The notes under the pieces: generated by a model | What the model saw: the letters and a program-made list of their open reading frames with translations, nothing else | What the model was told of the DNA's origin: nothing | Database searches by the model: none | NCBI GenBank assembly: GCA_027452245.1 | Contig: DAIDGW010000079.1 | Location: forward strand, 36,898-100,897 | Direction of reading: 5' to 3' | DNA from: Acidobacteriaceae bacterium | GTDB lineage: Bacteria > Acidobacteriota > Terriglobia > Terriglobales > Acidobacteriaceae | Length of the DNA: 64,000 nucleotides | In this document: piece after piece, positions 18,482 through 27,517 of the stretch | Numbering within the stretch: position 1 is the first letter of the stretch | How the letters are laid out: each line of letters begins with the position of its first letter | Program-made: the position numbers and the translations under genes

Positions 18482-20428
18482 CTACTGCGGAGGAGCCAGG
18501 AACCACGGCGCGGTGGTATCCGCGGTTTTGAAGAAGTTCAGGATCTGCAGCGCGTCCTTCTGCTTCCCTTTCGGGATCGAAGGATGGTTGCCGTCCGCCT
18601 TCGCGTCCTGACAACTGAAGACCAGGCCGTCGCTGCGCGCGAGCAATCCGTTCGCCCAGTAATACGCACCCCAGGCCAACCAGGGTGCCTTCACAGGTCC
18701 ATTCGCCGAGTTGTAGTTGAGCGCCGGCGATCCGTTGAGTTGAGCCGCAATCATGTTCTTTACCGCAAATCCCGACTCGTACGCATAAGGCTCATCGTTG
18801 GCTGGATGCAGAATTCCGTTCGAATAACCCGTGTAGTAGCGCGACGAGTAATATGCCAGCTTCAGATTGGGGAAATAATTGTGAAGGTTCTGCGCCAATC
18901 CTTCGAGTTGTCCCGTCAATTGGTACATATCGCTGGGAAATGTTCCGCTGCTGAGCGCATCTGACTCTGCCACCCATGCGGCCACCACTTGATTAGCTGT
19001 CACGCCCGCTTGGGGAAGCAGGTAGTTCAAGTCGGAAGCCCATACCGAATCTTTCGGATCGGCATAGCGCGATCCGAGTACTCCGTTCATGGCCAGGTTC
19101 ACAATGACCAGCTTGGGATTGACGGTCGGGTCGGCTTGGGCCGCCGAGATAAATCCATCCCAATCCGTGTGTGCGGTGGACATGCCCACCCCGATCAGCA
19201 CCTCTTTGCCATTCAGCGGATCGGGATTGCCATTGGCATCGAGCGGCTGAATGGCATTCGCGAAAGCCATTCCGTCCGCATCATGACTGGCGGGCATGAG
19301 GTTGCTGCCATTGGGATACAGGCCGCCTTCAAAGCCTTGATAAGTCCCAGTTCCAAGATCGGTCAGAGGAACCATCGGCGTCGTCGTGCCAGTTACATCG
19401 GTCGTGATGTTGTTGCAATTCGATCCTGTGGGAGCATCCACGGGCAAAGTCATCTGTGCGGTCGCGGTGTTGTTGCTTGTGTCCGTTACCTGCACGGTGA
19501 ATGGATAGTTTCCCAGCTTCACCGTAGAAGCCACGCTACCGGTGATCGAACCCGAACTGGACAGCGTGAGGCCGGAGGGCAGCGTGGACCCTGCCGCCAA
19601 GGCCCATGTAGTGGATCCGACATTGCCCGCTGGCAGCAGCGTGGCCAGATACGCCGCGCCTTGCGTTGCTGATGGCAATATCGAGTAGCTCGCAACCGCT
19701 AATGCCGTCGCGGCAGTTCCAGTTCCTGTCAGGCTCACGCCTTTCCCCGGAACGTTATCGAAGCTGAAATAAAGAGTGCTGTAATACGTACTCGCGGAAG
19801 GTGCGTAAAACGTAACCGGAAAATTAAGAGTCGTGCCCGGCTTCATGATCGTAGGCAGGGTATATCCCGAGATCGTAAATGGCGGATCAATGGTGATGGC
19901 ATTCAGCGTCATGTTCGATTTCCCGGTATTGGAAACCGAAACCGTGGTCGGGGCGCTCGTCGTGCCCACCGGCTGACTGAAGGCGTATGTCGCAGGCGTG
20001 ACCGAGGCCGCAGCCAGAGTCTTCTTCCCGGTTCCCGTAAGAGTCACGACTGCCGGTTGGCTGTAGCCGTCAATCGTCATCGAGATGCTTCCCGTGAAGG
20101 TCTGCACCGCATCGGGCACGAAGTTGAGCTGAAAGGCCATGCTTTCTCCGGGATTCAACGTTACCGGGGCATAACCATCAATCAAATGGAATTCCGACGG
20201 CGTAATACTGAAACTGCTGATCGTCAAGGTCGTGGTGCTTGTGTTTGTAATGGAGGCTGTCGATCCGTTGCTCGGCATACCGACGGCAATCTGCCCCCAA
20301 CTGATCTGCCCTGAGGCAGGAAGGACCTTGTATTGCGCGTGCGCCGGAATGGCGAGCGTCGCAATGATGGCCAGGAGCAGCAACTTGGCCATGCTCTCCA
20401 CTGCAGATCTTGTGTCCTTATGCTTCAT
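18482..20428 (-). CDS. Secreted ASPM/He_PIG Ig protein with SGNH-like C-terminal domain
   Basis: 648 aa. AGGGAG lies about 9 nt before the ATG. Signal peptide LLLLAIIATLAIPAHAQ, then two ASPM-type domains (~30-235; FSQPVGTTSAPTTVSVSNTG), an He_PIG-type Ig domain (~240-330) and the SGNH-like domain (~335-648). Motifs: DLGTGTYQGFEGGLYPNG, GVGMSTAHTDW, SSRYYTGYSNG, NDEPYAYESGF and ADGNHPS, with Asn where the other copies have Thr or Ile. It is the last gene before the terminator and 60 bp downstream of the next paralogue, so it is probably co-transcribed with it. Hydrolase function is inferred only. Confidence 0.68.
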   Translation of the reverse strand: MKHKDTRSAVESMAKLLLLAIIATLAIPAHAQYKVLPASGQISWGQIAVGMPSNGSTASITNTSTTTLTISSFSITPSEFHLIDGYAPVTLNPGESMAFQLNFVPDAVQTFTGSISMTIDGYSQPAVVTLTGTGKKTLAAASVTPATYAFSQPVGTTSAPTTVSVSNTGKSNMTLNAITIDPPFTISGYTLPTIMKPGTTLNFPVTFYAPSASTYYSTLYFSFDNVPGKGVSLTGTGTAATALAVASYSILPSATQGAAYLATLLPAGNVGSTTWALAAGSTLPSGLTLSSSGSITGSVASTVKLGNYPFTVQVTDTSNNTATAQMTLPVDAPTGSNCNNITTDVTGTTTPMVPLTDLGTGTYQGFEGGLYPNGSNLMPASHDADGMAFANAIQPLDANGNPDPLNGKEVLIGVGMSTAHTDWDGFISAAQADPTVNPKLVIVNLAMNGVLGSRYADPKDSVWASDLNYLLPQAGVTANQVVAAWVAESDALSSGTFPSDMYQLTGQLEGLAQNLHNYFPNLKLAYYSSRYYTGYSNGILHPANDEPYAYESGFAVKNMIAAQLNGSPALNYNSANGPVKAPWLAWGAYYWANGLLARSDGLVFSCQDAKADGNHPSIPKGKQKDALQILNFFKTADTTAPWFLAPPQ

Positions 20429-20488
20429 TGATTGGTATCTCCCTGAGTTCGAGCCACTATGTTGTGAAGTGGATTCTTCTGAATTCTT

Positions 20489-22435
20489 TCAATGCGCCAA
20501 AAACCATGGAGCCGTTGTGTCGTCAGTCTTAAAAAAGTTCAGCAAAATATTCGCGCCTTTGTCGCGTCCGGGAAGGGGAGGTAATGAGGGATGAATTCCA
20601 TCCGAGGTATAGTCCTGGCATGTCCAGACAAATCCATCTTCCCGGGGAAGCAGTCCGTTGGCCCAGACGTAGGACGACCAGTCCATCCACGGAGCTTTCA
20701 CCGGGCCATTCGCCGGGTTGTAGTTGAGCGATGCCAGCCCGTCTAACTGATCCTGAATCGACCATTTGACGGCGAAATTGGATTCATAGGCGTACGGCTC
20801 GGGGCTCTCGGGATTGCGGGGGTTATTGGAGTAGCCGCCATACATCCGGCCGGTGAAATACGCCAGCTTCAGATTTCTGAATTTGCGGTGGAGGTTCTGC
20901 GCAATCTCCTCCAGGTTCGATTGCAGGGTGCTCATATCCTGTGGAAAGGTTCCGCTGGGATAGGAAACATCGCTTACCCAGGCCGCGACCACTTGGCTGG
21001 GCGTCACATTCGACTGAGGCAAAAAGTAGTCGATAATGTCGGCCCAGACGGGAGCATTCCCCTGCGCAAAATCTCCTGCCGTGGCATTGTCCTGCGCGCC
21101 ATTGACCAGCACGAGATGAGTTTTGTCGACAGTCGGGTCGGCGAAAACGAAATTCTGCAGGCCGACGAACAAAGTGTGCGAGGCTGACATCCCGATCGAC
21201 AGCAGAACATATTTGCCGTTCGGATCGCGCTTGCCGTTCGAATCGAGAGGATAGATGCTATCCGCAAACTTGACTCCGTCAGAGTCATGCCCGGCCGGAC
21301 GTATATTCGAGCCCCCCGGATACAGTCCTCCCTCAGATCCGAGATAGGTCCCGGTTCCAAGATCGGGCAGATCGATCAGCGGTGAAGTCGTGCCGGCAAC
21401 ATCGCTCGTGATCGCGGAGCACTTTGCCCCGGTCTGGGCATTGACCGTGAACGACAGTGTGGCATACGCAACATTGGAAGCCGAATCCGTGACCATCACG
21501 CTGAAGGGATAATTCCCATTGGCCACAGTCGATTCCAACGTTCCACTGATGATCCCCGTGTTCGATAAAGTAAGACCTTGCGGAAGGCTTGTGCCTGCAG
21601 CCAGCGTCCAGTAAGTCGTACCAACCCCTCCGGCTGAAGTCAGTTCTGCGTAATAAGCACTGGCATGGGTGGCCAGGGGCAGCACCGGAAAGGTGGTAAC
21701 CGCCAGTCCAGACGGGGCCACCGCCGTCGCAGTCAAAGCCGCGCCTGAGGAGTTCACCACATCGTGAGAAAAAACCAGCGTTCCGTTGTAAGTACCGGCT
21801 TGCGTGGCGAAGTAGGTGACCTGCACGCTGGTCGATTGCCCCGGGCCGAGGGTGACAAGCCCGTTGTAGCCGCTCAATGAAAAGGGCGGCAGGACGGTGG
21901 CGGCCGTTACTTCCAGATTCGACGTTCCCATATTGGTGACCGTCACCGTCTGCGGGGCGCTGGTCGAACCCAGGGGCTGAGGGCCAAAGGTCAAGGTCGT
22001 GGGCGACACCTGCGCAATGGCTCCCGTAATGTATGCCGTGCCGGTGATGGGAACGACGACTGGATTGGAAACACCGGAGATATTAATCGTCAGTTGCCCG
22101 GAGAACTTCTGAGCCAAATCAGGCACAAACCTGATCTGATAGACTTCCTTCCCGCCAGGAGGAAGAGTAATAGGCGCCCAGCCGTCTACTAGCTGAAATT
22201 CTGACGGGCTGAGGGAGAAACTGCTGATCGTAAAGGACTGAGTTCCCGTATTCAGTACAGTGATACTCTTCCCGCTGCTGGCGATTCCCACCGGGTTCTT
22301 CGGTCCGAAGCTGATCGAAGCCGGAGTCACTGAGTAAGAGACCTGTGCCTGGGCCGTCATCGCGAGAAGGAACACGGCCGCTCCTGCGATAATCGCAACC
22401 GACTTCAACTTATGCAATACGTGTCTGAAAGTCAT
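20489..22435 (-). CDS. Secreted ASPM/He_PIG Ig protein with SGNH-like C-terminal domain
   Basis: 648 aa from ATG 22435, with GGGGTGA upstream. A longer frame to 22510 would overlap the preceding gene. Signal peptide VAIIAGAAVFLLAMTAQAQ. The architecture is the same as the gene at 18482: two ASPM domains, an He_PIG domain (GGVGTTYWTLAAGTSLPQGL) and the SGNH-like domain with DLGTGTYLGSEGGLYPGG, SIGMSASHTLF, TGRMYGGYSN, PEPYAYESNF and SDGIHPS. The neighbouring copies have ASDALSSG or DVIGNPTG where this one has DVSYPSG, so the middle of the domain is the most variable part. Confidence 0.68.
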   Translation of the reverse strand: MTFRHVLHKLKSVAIIAGAAVFLLAMTAQAQVSYSVTPASISFGPKNPVGIASSGKSITVLNTGTQSFTISSFSLSPSEFQLVDGWAPITLPPGGKEVYQIRFVPDLAQKFSGQLTINISGVSNPVVVPITGTAYITGAIAQVSPTTLTFGPQPLGSTSAPQTVTVTNMGTSNLEVTAATVLPPFSLSGYNGLVTLGPGQSTSVQVTYFATQAGTYNGTLVFSHDVVNSSGAALTATAVAPSGLAVTTFPVLPLATHASAYYAELTSAGGVGTTYWTLAAGTSLPQGLTLSNTGIISGTLESTVANGNYPFSVMVTDSASNVAYATLSFTVNAQTGAKCSAITSDVAGTTSPLIDLPDLGTGTYLGSEGGLYPGGSNIRPAGHDSDGVKFADSIYPLDSNGKRDPNGKYVLLSIGMSASHTLFVGLQNFVFADPTVDKTHLVLVNGAQDNATAGDFAQGNAPVWADIIDYFLPQSNVTPSQVVAAWVSDVSYPSGTFPQDMSTLQSNLEEIAQNLHRKFRNLKLAYFTGRMYGGYSNNPRNPESPEPYAYESNFAVKWSIQDQLDGLASLNYNPANGPVKAPWMDWSSYVWANGLLPREDGFVWTCQDYTSDGIHPSLPPLPGRDKGANILLNFFKTDDTTAPWFLAH

Positions 22436-22485
22436 GGCAGTCACCCCACAAATGAAATGAGGGCCCGTGTCCTTATCGCAGGTTC

Positions 22486-24450
22486 CTAACTGCTCGGCGC
22501 CAAAAACCATGGCACAGTCGTGTCATCACTTTTGAAGAAATTCAACAGCATGTCTGTATCTTTTTCCCGCCCTGCGGGATTCGAAGGATGCGTACCATCC
22601 GATTGAATGTCCTGACAGCTCCACACCAATCCATCGCTGCGCGGAATCAGTCCGTTCGCCCAGTCATAATCCGCCCACGACATCCAGGGAGCCATCACCG
22701 GACCCAGTGCGGGGTTATAGTTCAGCGAAGGCGATCCGTTGATCTGATCTTCAATTGCCCATTTGACAGCAAAGGCGGACTGATAGGCATACGGCTCGGT
22801 ATCCGCCGGGTCGCGAACTCCGTAAGAATATCCCCCGTAGTAGCGGCTGGTGAAATAAGCCAACTTCAGGTTCGGAAACAATGTATGCAGGTTCTGCGCG
22901 ATGGATTCCAGGTCCGCCTTGAGCAGATCCATGTCGGTGGGGAACGTACCGGTGGGATTGCCGATTACATCCATGATCCAGGCTGCAACCACTTGATTGG
23001 CAGTTACCCCAGATTGCGGCAGGTAATAACTCTGAATGGTTGCCCAGTAAGGACTCGTGATCGAAGACAAATCTGCGGCACCAGCTTTCGGCTCAGCCCC
23101 CGGAACCATCACCAGGTATGAGTTCTTCATCGGGTCGGCGTCAAGGTTGGTGGTGAACTGCTGGAAGTCATCAAACGCAATAGAATTCCCAACGGACAGG
23201 AGCGCATACTTCCCATTCGGATCGTAATTGCCATTGCCATCCAGCGGCTGAATGCCCTGCGCAATCGCGACTCCATCGGCATCATGCAATGGGGGCCTGA
23301 CGTTGCTTCCGTTCGGATAGAGGCCCCCCTCGTAGCCGAGGTAAAGGTTATTTCCCAGATCCGTAATCGGGACCAGCGGAGGTGCGGAATTTCCCAGAGG
23401 CCAACTGATGTTATTGCAGGCCGCACCCGTAGGCTTGTCCACGGGCAAGGTCAACTGTGCCGTTGCCGTGTCCGGGGGCACGTTCGAATCGGTCGCCATG
23501 ACGCCGATTGAATAGTTGCCCACAGTCACGCTTGAATTGAGTGTCCCCGAGAGGATGCCCGCCGAGCTAAGTGACAGCCCGAGAGGCAGAATGGTTCCGG
23601 GCGACAGTTTCCAGGATACGGCACCCACTCCCCCACTCGCACTCAGGGTTGCCGAGTATGCCGCGAGTTGAGTGGCGCTGGGAAGGGTGGCGTAAGTACT
23701 AATTCCGAGGGAGGTTGGAGTAACTCCGGTACCTTGCAGGTCGATGCCACTCGCCGGGACACCCGCGTAGCTGACGACTAATACATTGTCAAAGGTTCCC
23801 GGGGCCGTGGCCGTAAAGGTGACGTTAAAAGAGGCCGATTGCCCCGGTTTCAGCGTCCCGGTGTTGCCTGAAACGGTAAATGGAGGCTGCACGCTGATCG
23901 AGTTAACCGACAGGTTAGCCTTGCCAATATTTTTCACCGTCGCGCTCTGCGGAGCGCTAGTGGTGCCAACCGGAACATTTCCGAAGTTCAGCGACAAGAC
24001 TGAGAGCTGCGGCAAGGCCGAGGTTGTGTATCCGTGTCCGGTCAGATTCACAACAATGGGACTCGTCAGGCAGGATACGTTGAGCGTGAACTGGGCCGTT
24101 ACCGTTCCCTGAGCCGTGGGAACAAAAATGACCGCGAAATTCGCTACTTGCCCGGGCCCGAGGGTAATCGGGGCAGCTCCGTAGTTCAGGTAAAACTCTG
24201 GTGATCCAGAGAGCGAAAAGCTACTGACGGTAAAACTGGAGCTTCCCGTATTGGTGATTGAGATTGGCTGGGAGTGGCTCTGCAATCCAACATATGCGTT
24301 AACAGATGCGGAAAGCGAGGCTGGAACCATCTTGTAACTCTGCGCCGCCGCATTGCCGGGCCACAGCGAGAACGCGACCGCCATACTGAGTACGCAGAAA
24401 TAAAGGCGGCTGAGCTTCGATTTCGCCGCGGCTGAGGTTGTCCCTTCCAT
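22486..24450 (-). CDS. Secreted ASPM/He_PIG Ig protein with SGNH-like C-terminal domain (GNS variant)
   Basis: 654 aa from ATG 24450, chosen because GGAGGG lies just upstream and the signal peptide (FCVLSMAVAFSLWPGNAAAQ) follows. The frame reaches 24606 but that part lies inside the sulfotransferase gene. Two ASPM domains, an He_PIG domain and the SGNH-like domain. Motifs: LYLGYEGGLYPNG, SVGNSIAFDDF (GNS instead of the GMS found in the other five), TSRYYGGYSYG, TEPYAYQSAF and SDGTHPS. GNS is closer to the classical GDS of SGNH enzymes. It starts 11 bp after the sulfotransferase stop, so translation may be coupled and the polysaccharide run probably reads into it. Confidence 0.68.
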   Translation of the reverse strand: MEGTTSAAAKSKLSRLYFCVLSMAVAFSLWPGNAAAQSYKMVPASLSASVNAYVGLQSHSQPISITNTGSSSFTVSSFSLSGSPEFYLNYGAAPITLGPGQVANFAVIFVPTAQGTVTAQFTLNVSCLTSPIVVNLTGHGYTTSALPQLSVLSLNFGNVPVGTTSAPQSATVKNIGKANLSVNSISVQPPFTVSGNTGTLKPGQSASFNVTFTATAPGTFDNVLVVSYAGVPASGIDLQGTGVTPTSLGISTYATLPSATQLAAYSATLSASGGVGAVSWKLSPGTILPLGLSLSSAGILSGTLNSSVTVGNYSIGVMATDSNVPPDTATAQLTLPVDKPTGAACNNISWPLGNSAPPLVPITDLGNNLYLGYEGGLYPNGSNVRPPLHDADGVAIAQGIQPLDGNGNYDPNGKYALLSVGNSIAFDDFQQFTTNLDADPMKNSYLVMVPGAEPKAGAADLSSITSPYWATIQSYYLPQSGVTANQVVAAWIMDVIGNPTGTFPTDMDLLKADLESIAQNLHTLFPNLKLAYFTSRYYGGYSYGVRDPADTEPYAYQSAFAVKWAIEDQINGSPSLNYNPALGPVMAPWMSWADYDWANGLIPRSDGLVWSCQDIQSDGTHPSNPAGREKDTDMLLNFFKSDDTTVPWFLAPSS

Positions 24451-24461
24451 GAGCCCTCCGA

Positions 24462-25532
24462 TTAAGCCGACTCTCCCGTTTGTTTGGTTTGGGAGAGGAA
24501 CTGTCCGGCTTTCGCTGAACGGTACTTTTGCAACAATCCAATAGGGCCAAAGCTGTAAATAAGGACAACGATGGTATCCAGTGCGCGGTAGGCGCGGAAC
24601 AAGCACTCATCGGCGACACGCTCCGGGAAGCTCGGCAACTCGCGGCGTTCTTCTTCCGCATCTGCCGCTTCCGGGGGCCACGCGTCGCTATACTGCCTGC
24701 GCCATAGACTTACATAACGTGCAATCTTCCGCTTCATGGCCAAGGGCAGAACCTCCGGCCGCGGATTCTTGGAGACAATCTTCTCGCTCTTGACGCCGGA
24801 GTGATGTTCCCCTTCGTAGATGGCGGAACGGTCCGCGCCATCAAGCGTCGTCATCTTCAATTCAAATGGAACTCGGAGAAATTCGGCGATTCCCCGCATC
24901 ACCTGTTCCGGCTGATGCACGAGATCCTCATATTGAATTTCGTGCACAGCCACGCCCGCCTGAAGCAGGCGATCAGCCTCCACTTTCATGCGGTGCAAGC
25001 CGAATAATGCGCGATGCGGAATCCCGCGCTTGGTAAACCATCTATCTTTTTTGGCGGCGCGCAGGATGCTTCGGCATACATCCGCGGGATGGCGCCAAAT
25101 AATGATGAATTGGGCGTCAGGAAAGTCGCGAGCGATCCGTCCCAGGGAGTCATAGTAATTCGGTGACTTGCATCCCCAGATGCAGGCGCTTTTGCCAACG
25201 GCGTAGCGGCCGTAGACGGCACGCATCGCAGATGCCAAGCCATCGATCTTCTCGGAAAACTGTTGGGCATTGAGCTTGTGTCGGCTCAGTGCGCTGTTCC
25301 AGAACTCCCACCGCGCAAGCCAGCCCCGCCTGCCTGCGTTCGTAATAAAGAGCGGCCACAGTACCGGCAATTCGCCTTCATACATGAGCGCAATCTGGCT
25401 GTGCTGGTTGAGCAAGGCATAGAGCAGAGAAGTTCCGGAGCGCCACATGCCAACAACGAACAGCGGGCTGCGACGAAGATCGTCCGCTTGTTGTGGGACG
25501 GTTGCGCTTTCTGTGGTTGGAACGGTGCCCAT
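24462..25532 (-). CDS. Sulfotransferase family protein (PAPS-dependent), 356 aa
   Basis: The N-terminal segment VVGMWRSGTSLLYALL (residues ~27-42) is a PAPS 5'-phosphosulfate-binding loop. The FIIIWRHPADVCRSIL segment at mid-protein matches the 3'-phosphate-binding strand and helix. EDLVHQPEQVMRGIAEFLRVPF is the usual C-terminal sulfotransferase block. A hydrophobic stretch near the C-terminus (TIVVLIYSFGPIGLL) may attach it to the membrane. It probably transfers sulfate to a sugar or other hydroxyl of the polymer made by this locus; the acceptor cannot be told from sequence. It lies 82 bp downstream of the epimerase with a perfect stem-loop between them. Confidence 0.85.
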   Translation of the reverse strand: MGTVPTTESATVPQQADDLRRSPLFVVGMWRSGTSLLYALLNQHSQIALMYEGELPVLWPLFITNAGRRGWLARWEFWNSALSRHKLNAQQFSEKIDGLASAMRAVYGRYAVGKSACIWGCKSPNYYDSLGRIARDFPDAQFIIIWRHPADVCRSILRAAKKDRWFTKRGIPHRALFGLHRMKVEADRLLQAGVAVHEIQYEDLVHQPEQVMRGIAEFLRVPFELKMTTLDGADRSAIYEGEHHSGVKSEKIVSKNPRPEVLPLAMKRKIARYVSLWRRQYSDAWPPEAADAEEERRELPSFPERVADECLFRAYRALDTIVVLIYSFGPIGLLQKYRSAKAGQFLSQTKQTGESA

Positions 25533-25566
25533 TTTATTCCGGTAACTTTGCTTTGGAACTGATAAT

Positions 25567-25600
25567 GACCGGGTGGTCCTGCATCCACGACCACCCGGTC
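25567..25600. other. Perfect 12-bp stem-loop between epimerase and sulfotransferase
   Basis: GACCGGGTGGTC (25567-25578) pairs perfectly with 25589-25600 across a 10-nt loop. No T tract follows on the minus strand, so it is not a standard terminator. It may pause polymerase, protect the upstream RNA 3' end, or bind a protein. Confidence 0.7.
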
Positions 25601-25614
25601 AAGTTACGTTTCCG

Positions 25615-26616
25615 CTATCTCGCCGAGACAAGTTCAGATTGCTCGACGCTCTTCCTGGTGACTTGTGAAGCGATCCACTTATAGGTAACGGCCAACCCCT
25701 GCTCGAGGCGGATGGACGGTTCCCAGCCAAGCACCTTGCGCAGCAAGGTATTGTCGCTGTTACGGCCGCGAACTCCTTGCGGTCCGGTCAGGTTATGACG
25801 CTTGTTCAGGCGCTTGCCGGCGATGCCCGAAACCATATCGACCAGTCCGTTGATGGTGACCAGTTCATCGGTTCCCAGGTTCAGAGCATCGTGATAATCC
25901 GAGGCCATGATGCGGATCAGGCCTTCCACGCAATCGTCGACGTACATAAACGAACGCGTCTGCTCGCCGTCGCCCCAGATCTCAATCTCGCTGCCATTGG
26001 ACGCCAAGGCAACCTTGCGGGAAATTGCCGCCGGAGCTTTCTCTTTTCCGCCGTCATAAGTTCCGAGGGGACCGTAGACATTGTGGAAACGAACGATGCG
26101 CGTCTCGAATCCGTAGTCCTTGTAGTAATAGCGGCAGAGTTCCTCGGCAAACAGCTTCTCCCATCCATACCCCGGTTCCGGATCTGCCGGGTACGCATCC
26201 TCTTCCTTCAATGGCTTAACATCCGGATCCTTTTGCTTGGCCTGGTTGTAGACGCAGGCTGACGAGGAGAACAGGAACCGTTTCACGCCATTCTGCCGGC
26301 TGGCTTCGAGCATGTGTGCGTTGATGAGAATGTTGTTGCGGCTGATATCGGCATGGTTCGCGGTGATGTAGCCGATGCCACCCATGTCGGCTGCCAGGTT
26401 ATAGACCTCGTCGATCCCACCGCGTGTGGCCAACAGGCAGCAATCAATCTTGCGCAGATCGAGGATCTCGAACTCATCCCCCGCACTCTTTTCGTACTCG
26501 GGGTACTTGATATCCACCCCACGAACCCAATTGCCGTCGGCTTTGAGCCGCTTTACCAGGTGATGACCGATGAAACCCCCAGCCCCTGTGACCAAAATCC
26601 GTTTCTGCTTGTTCAT
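25615..26616 (-). CDS. NAD-dependent epimerase, GDP-mannose 3,5-epimerase-like
   Basis: 333 aa from ATG 26616, with AGGAGAGGAA upstream; the frame extends 10 codons further. Extended SDR fold: GAGGFIG Rossmann loop (11-17), DMGGIGYI, SSSACVY with Cys121, and Y150-xxx-K154. The 29-residue spacing from Cys to Tyr, and the GPLGTYDGGKEKAPAA and WGDGEQTRSF segments, are as I recall them in plant GDP-mannose 3,5-epimerase. That enzyme makes GDP-L-galactose and GDP-L-gulose. The key Cys is kept, so epimerase activity is likely; exact product is inferred. It would supply a nucleotide sugar to the polysaccharide, next to WecG-like and sulfotransferase genes. Confidence 0.85.
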   Translation of the reverse strand: MNKQKRILVTGAGGFIGHHLVKRLKADGNWVRGVDIKYPEYEKSAGDEFEILDLRKIDCCLLATRGGIDEVYNLAADMGGIGYITANHADISRNNILINAHMLEASRQNGVKRFLFSSSACVYNQAKQKDPDVKPLKEEDAYPADPEPGYGWEKLFAEELCRYYYKDYGFETRIVRFHNVYGPLGTYDGGKEKAPAAISRKVALASNGSEIEIWGDGEQTRSFMYVDDCVEGLIRIMASDYHDALNLGTDELVTINGLVDMVSGIAGKRLNKRHNLTGPQGVRGRNSDNTLLRKVLGWEPSIRLEQGLAVTYKWIASQVTRKSVEQSELVSAR

Positions 26617-26675
26617 GTTCCCGTTCCTCTCCTGAATTCTCACCAAAATGAAGTTCCTTACTCGTCAGCTATTGC

Positions 26676-27455
26676 TTACTCGTAAACACGCAAGTTCGTC
26701 AGTTCAAGAAACACGTTCCAAACGAATTCCGACCCTTGCACCAGGTAGCGGCGCCAGAGCCGCTTCGGCTCTGCCAGCAGGCGGAACAGCCACTCCAAGC
26801 CGTGCTCGCGCATCCACGACGGAGCCTGCTTAAGCCGGCCGCTGTTCAGGTCAAAGGCCGCGCCTACCCCCAGCATCAATGGAACCTTCAGCTTGTCGCG
26901 ATGCTCCCTCATCCAGCGCTCCTGCTTGGGAGTGCTGAGGCCGACCCAGATAACATCCGGAGCGGCTTCGTTGATCAGCGCAACCAGGTCGCGATCTTCC
27001 TGTTCGGTTAGTGGCCGGAATGGCGGGCAGTAGGTGCCGGCAATACGGATTCCATGCCTTTCCTGTTCAACCTGCGCCAGATGATCGGCTACGCCCGGGG
27101 CTCCGCCATAGAAGAAATGGCGGTACTTCGATCCCGTCTCGCGGCAGAAGGTCTCCATCAATTCGGGCCCGTAGACCCGGCGCGACAGGTGCCGGAAGCC
27201 GCGGAATCGCCCCAGCCAGACCAGCGGCATACCATCGGGGACCACCAGGTCAGCCGTGTTTAAAATGTCGCGAAAGTTCTCGTCGTGCCTCGACTCGGTA
27301 ACCCCGTGCATTCCGGTCACGGCGACGTAACGCGCCGCTCCGCGGGCACGAATGACATATTGCATCCAGTCGATGACCTGCGGAATCTGCACGGCATTCA
27401 CGCGGACTCCGAGCACACGGAATTCCGGCATGCGGACGTCAGTTTGAACGGTCAT
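26676..27455 (-). CDS. WecG/TagA/CpsF-family glycosyltransferase
   Basis: 259 aa, typical length for GT26. Motifs: YVAVTGMHGVTESRHD, ADLVVPDGMPLVWLGRF, FFYGGAPGVADHL, PDVIWVGLSTPKQERWM and a basic WLFRLLAEPKRLWRRYL C-terminus that usually contacts the membrane. The family transfers N-acetylmannosamine-type sugars (WecG, TagA) or related residues onto a lipid-linked acceptor. The DG and TPKQE motifs are intact. It lies between the polymerase and the epimerase and likely adds a sugar to the undecaprenyl-linked repeat unit started by the WbaP-like enzyme. The precise donor is not determinable. Confidence 0.9.
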   Translation of the reverse strand: MTVQTDVRMPEFRVLGVRVNAVQIPQVIDWMQYVIRARGAARYVAVTGMHGVTESRHDENFRDILNTADLVVPDGMPLVWLGRFRGFRHLSRRVYGPELMETFCRETGSKYRHFFYGGAPGVADHLAQVEQERHGIRIAGTYCPPFRPLTEQEDRDLVALINEAAPDVIWVGLSTPKQERWMREHRDKLKVPLMLGVGAAFDLNSGRLKQAPSWMREHGLEWLFRLLAEPKRLWRRYLVQGSEFVWNVFLELTNLRVYE

Positions 27456-27517
27456 GTGTTTCGAGCGAACCCGTTTCAGAAGAAGTCAGTTATTTTCGGG
27501 GGGAGTGAACTTTGCCT

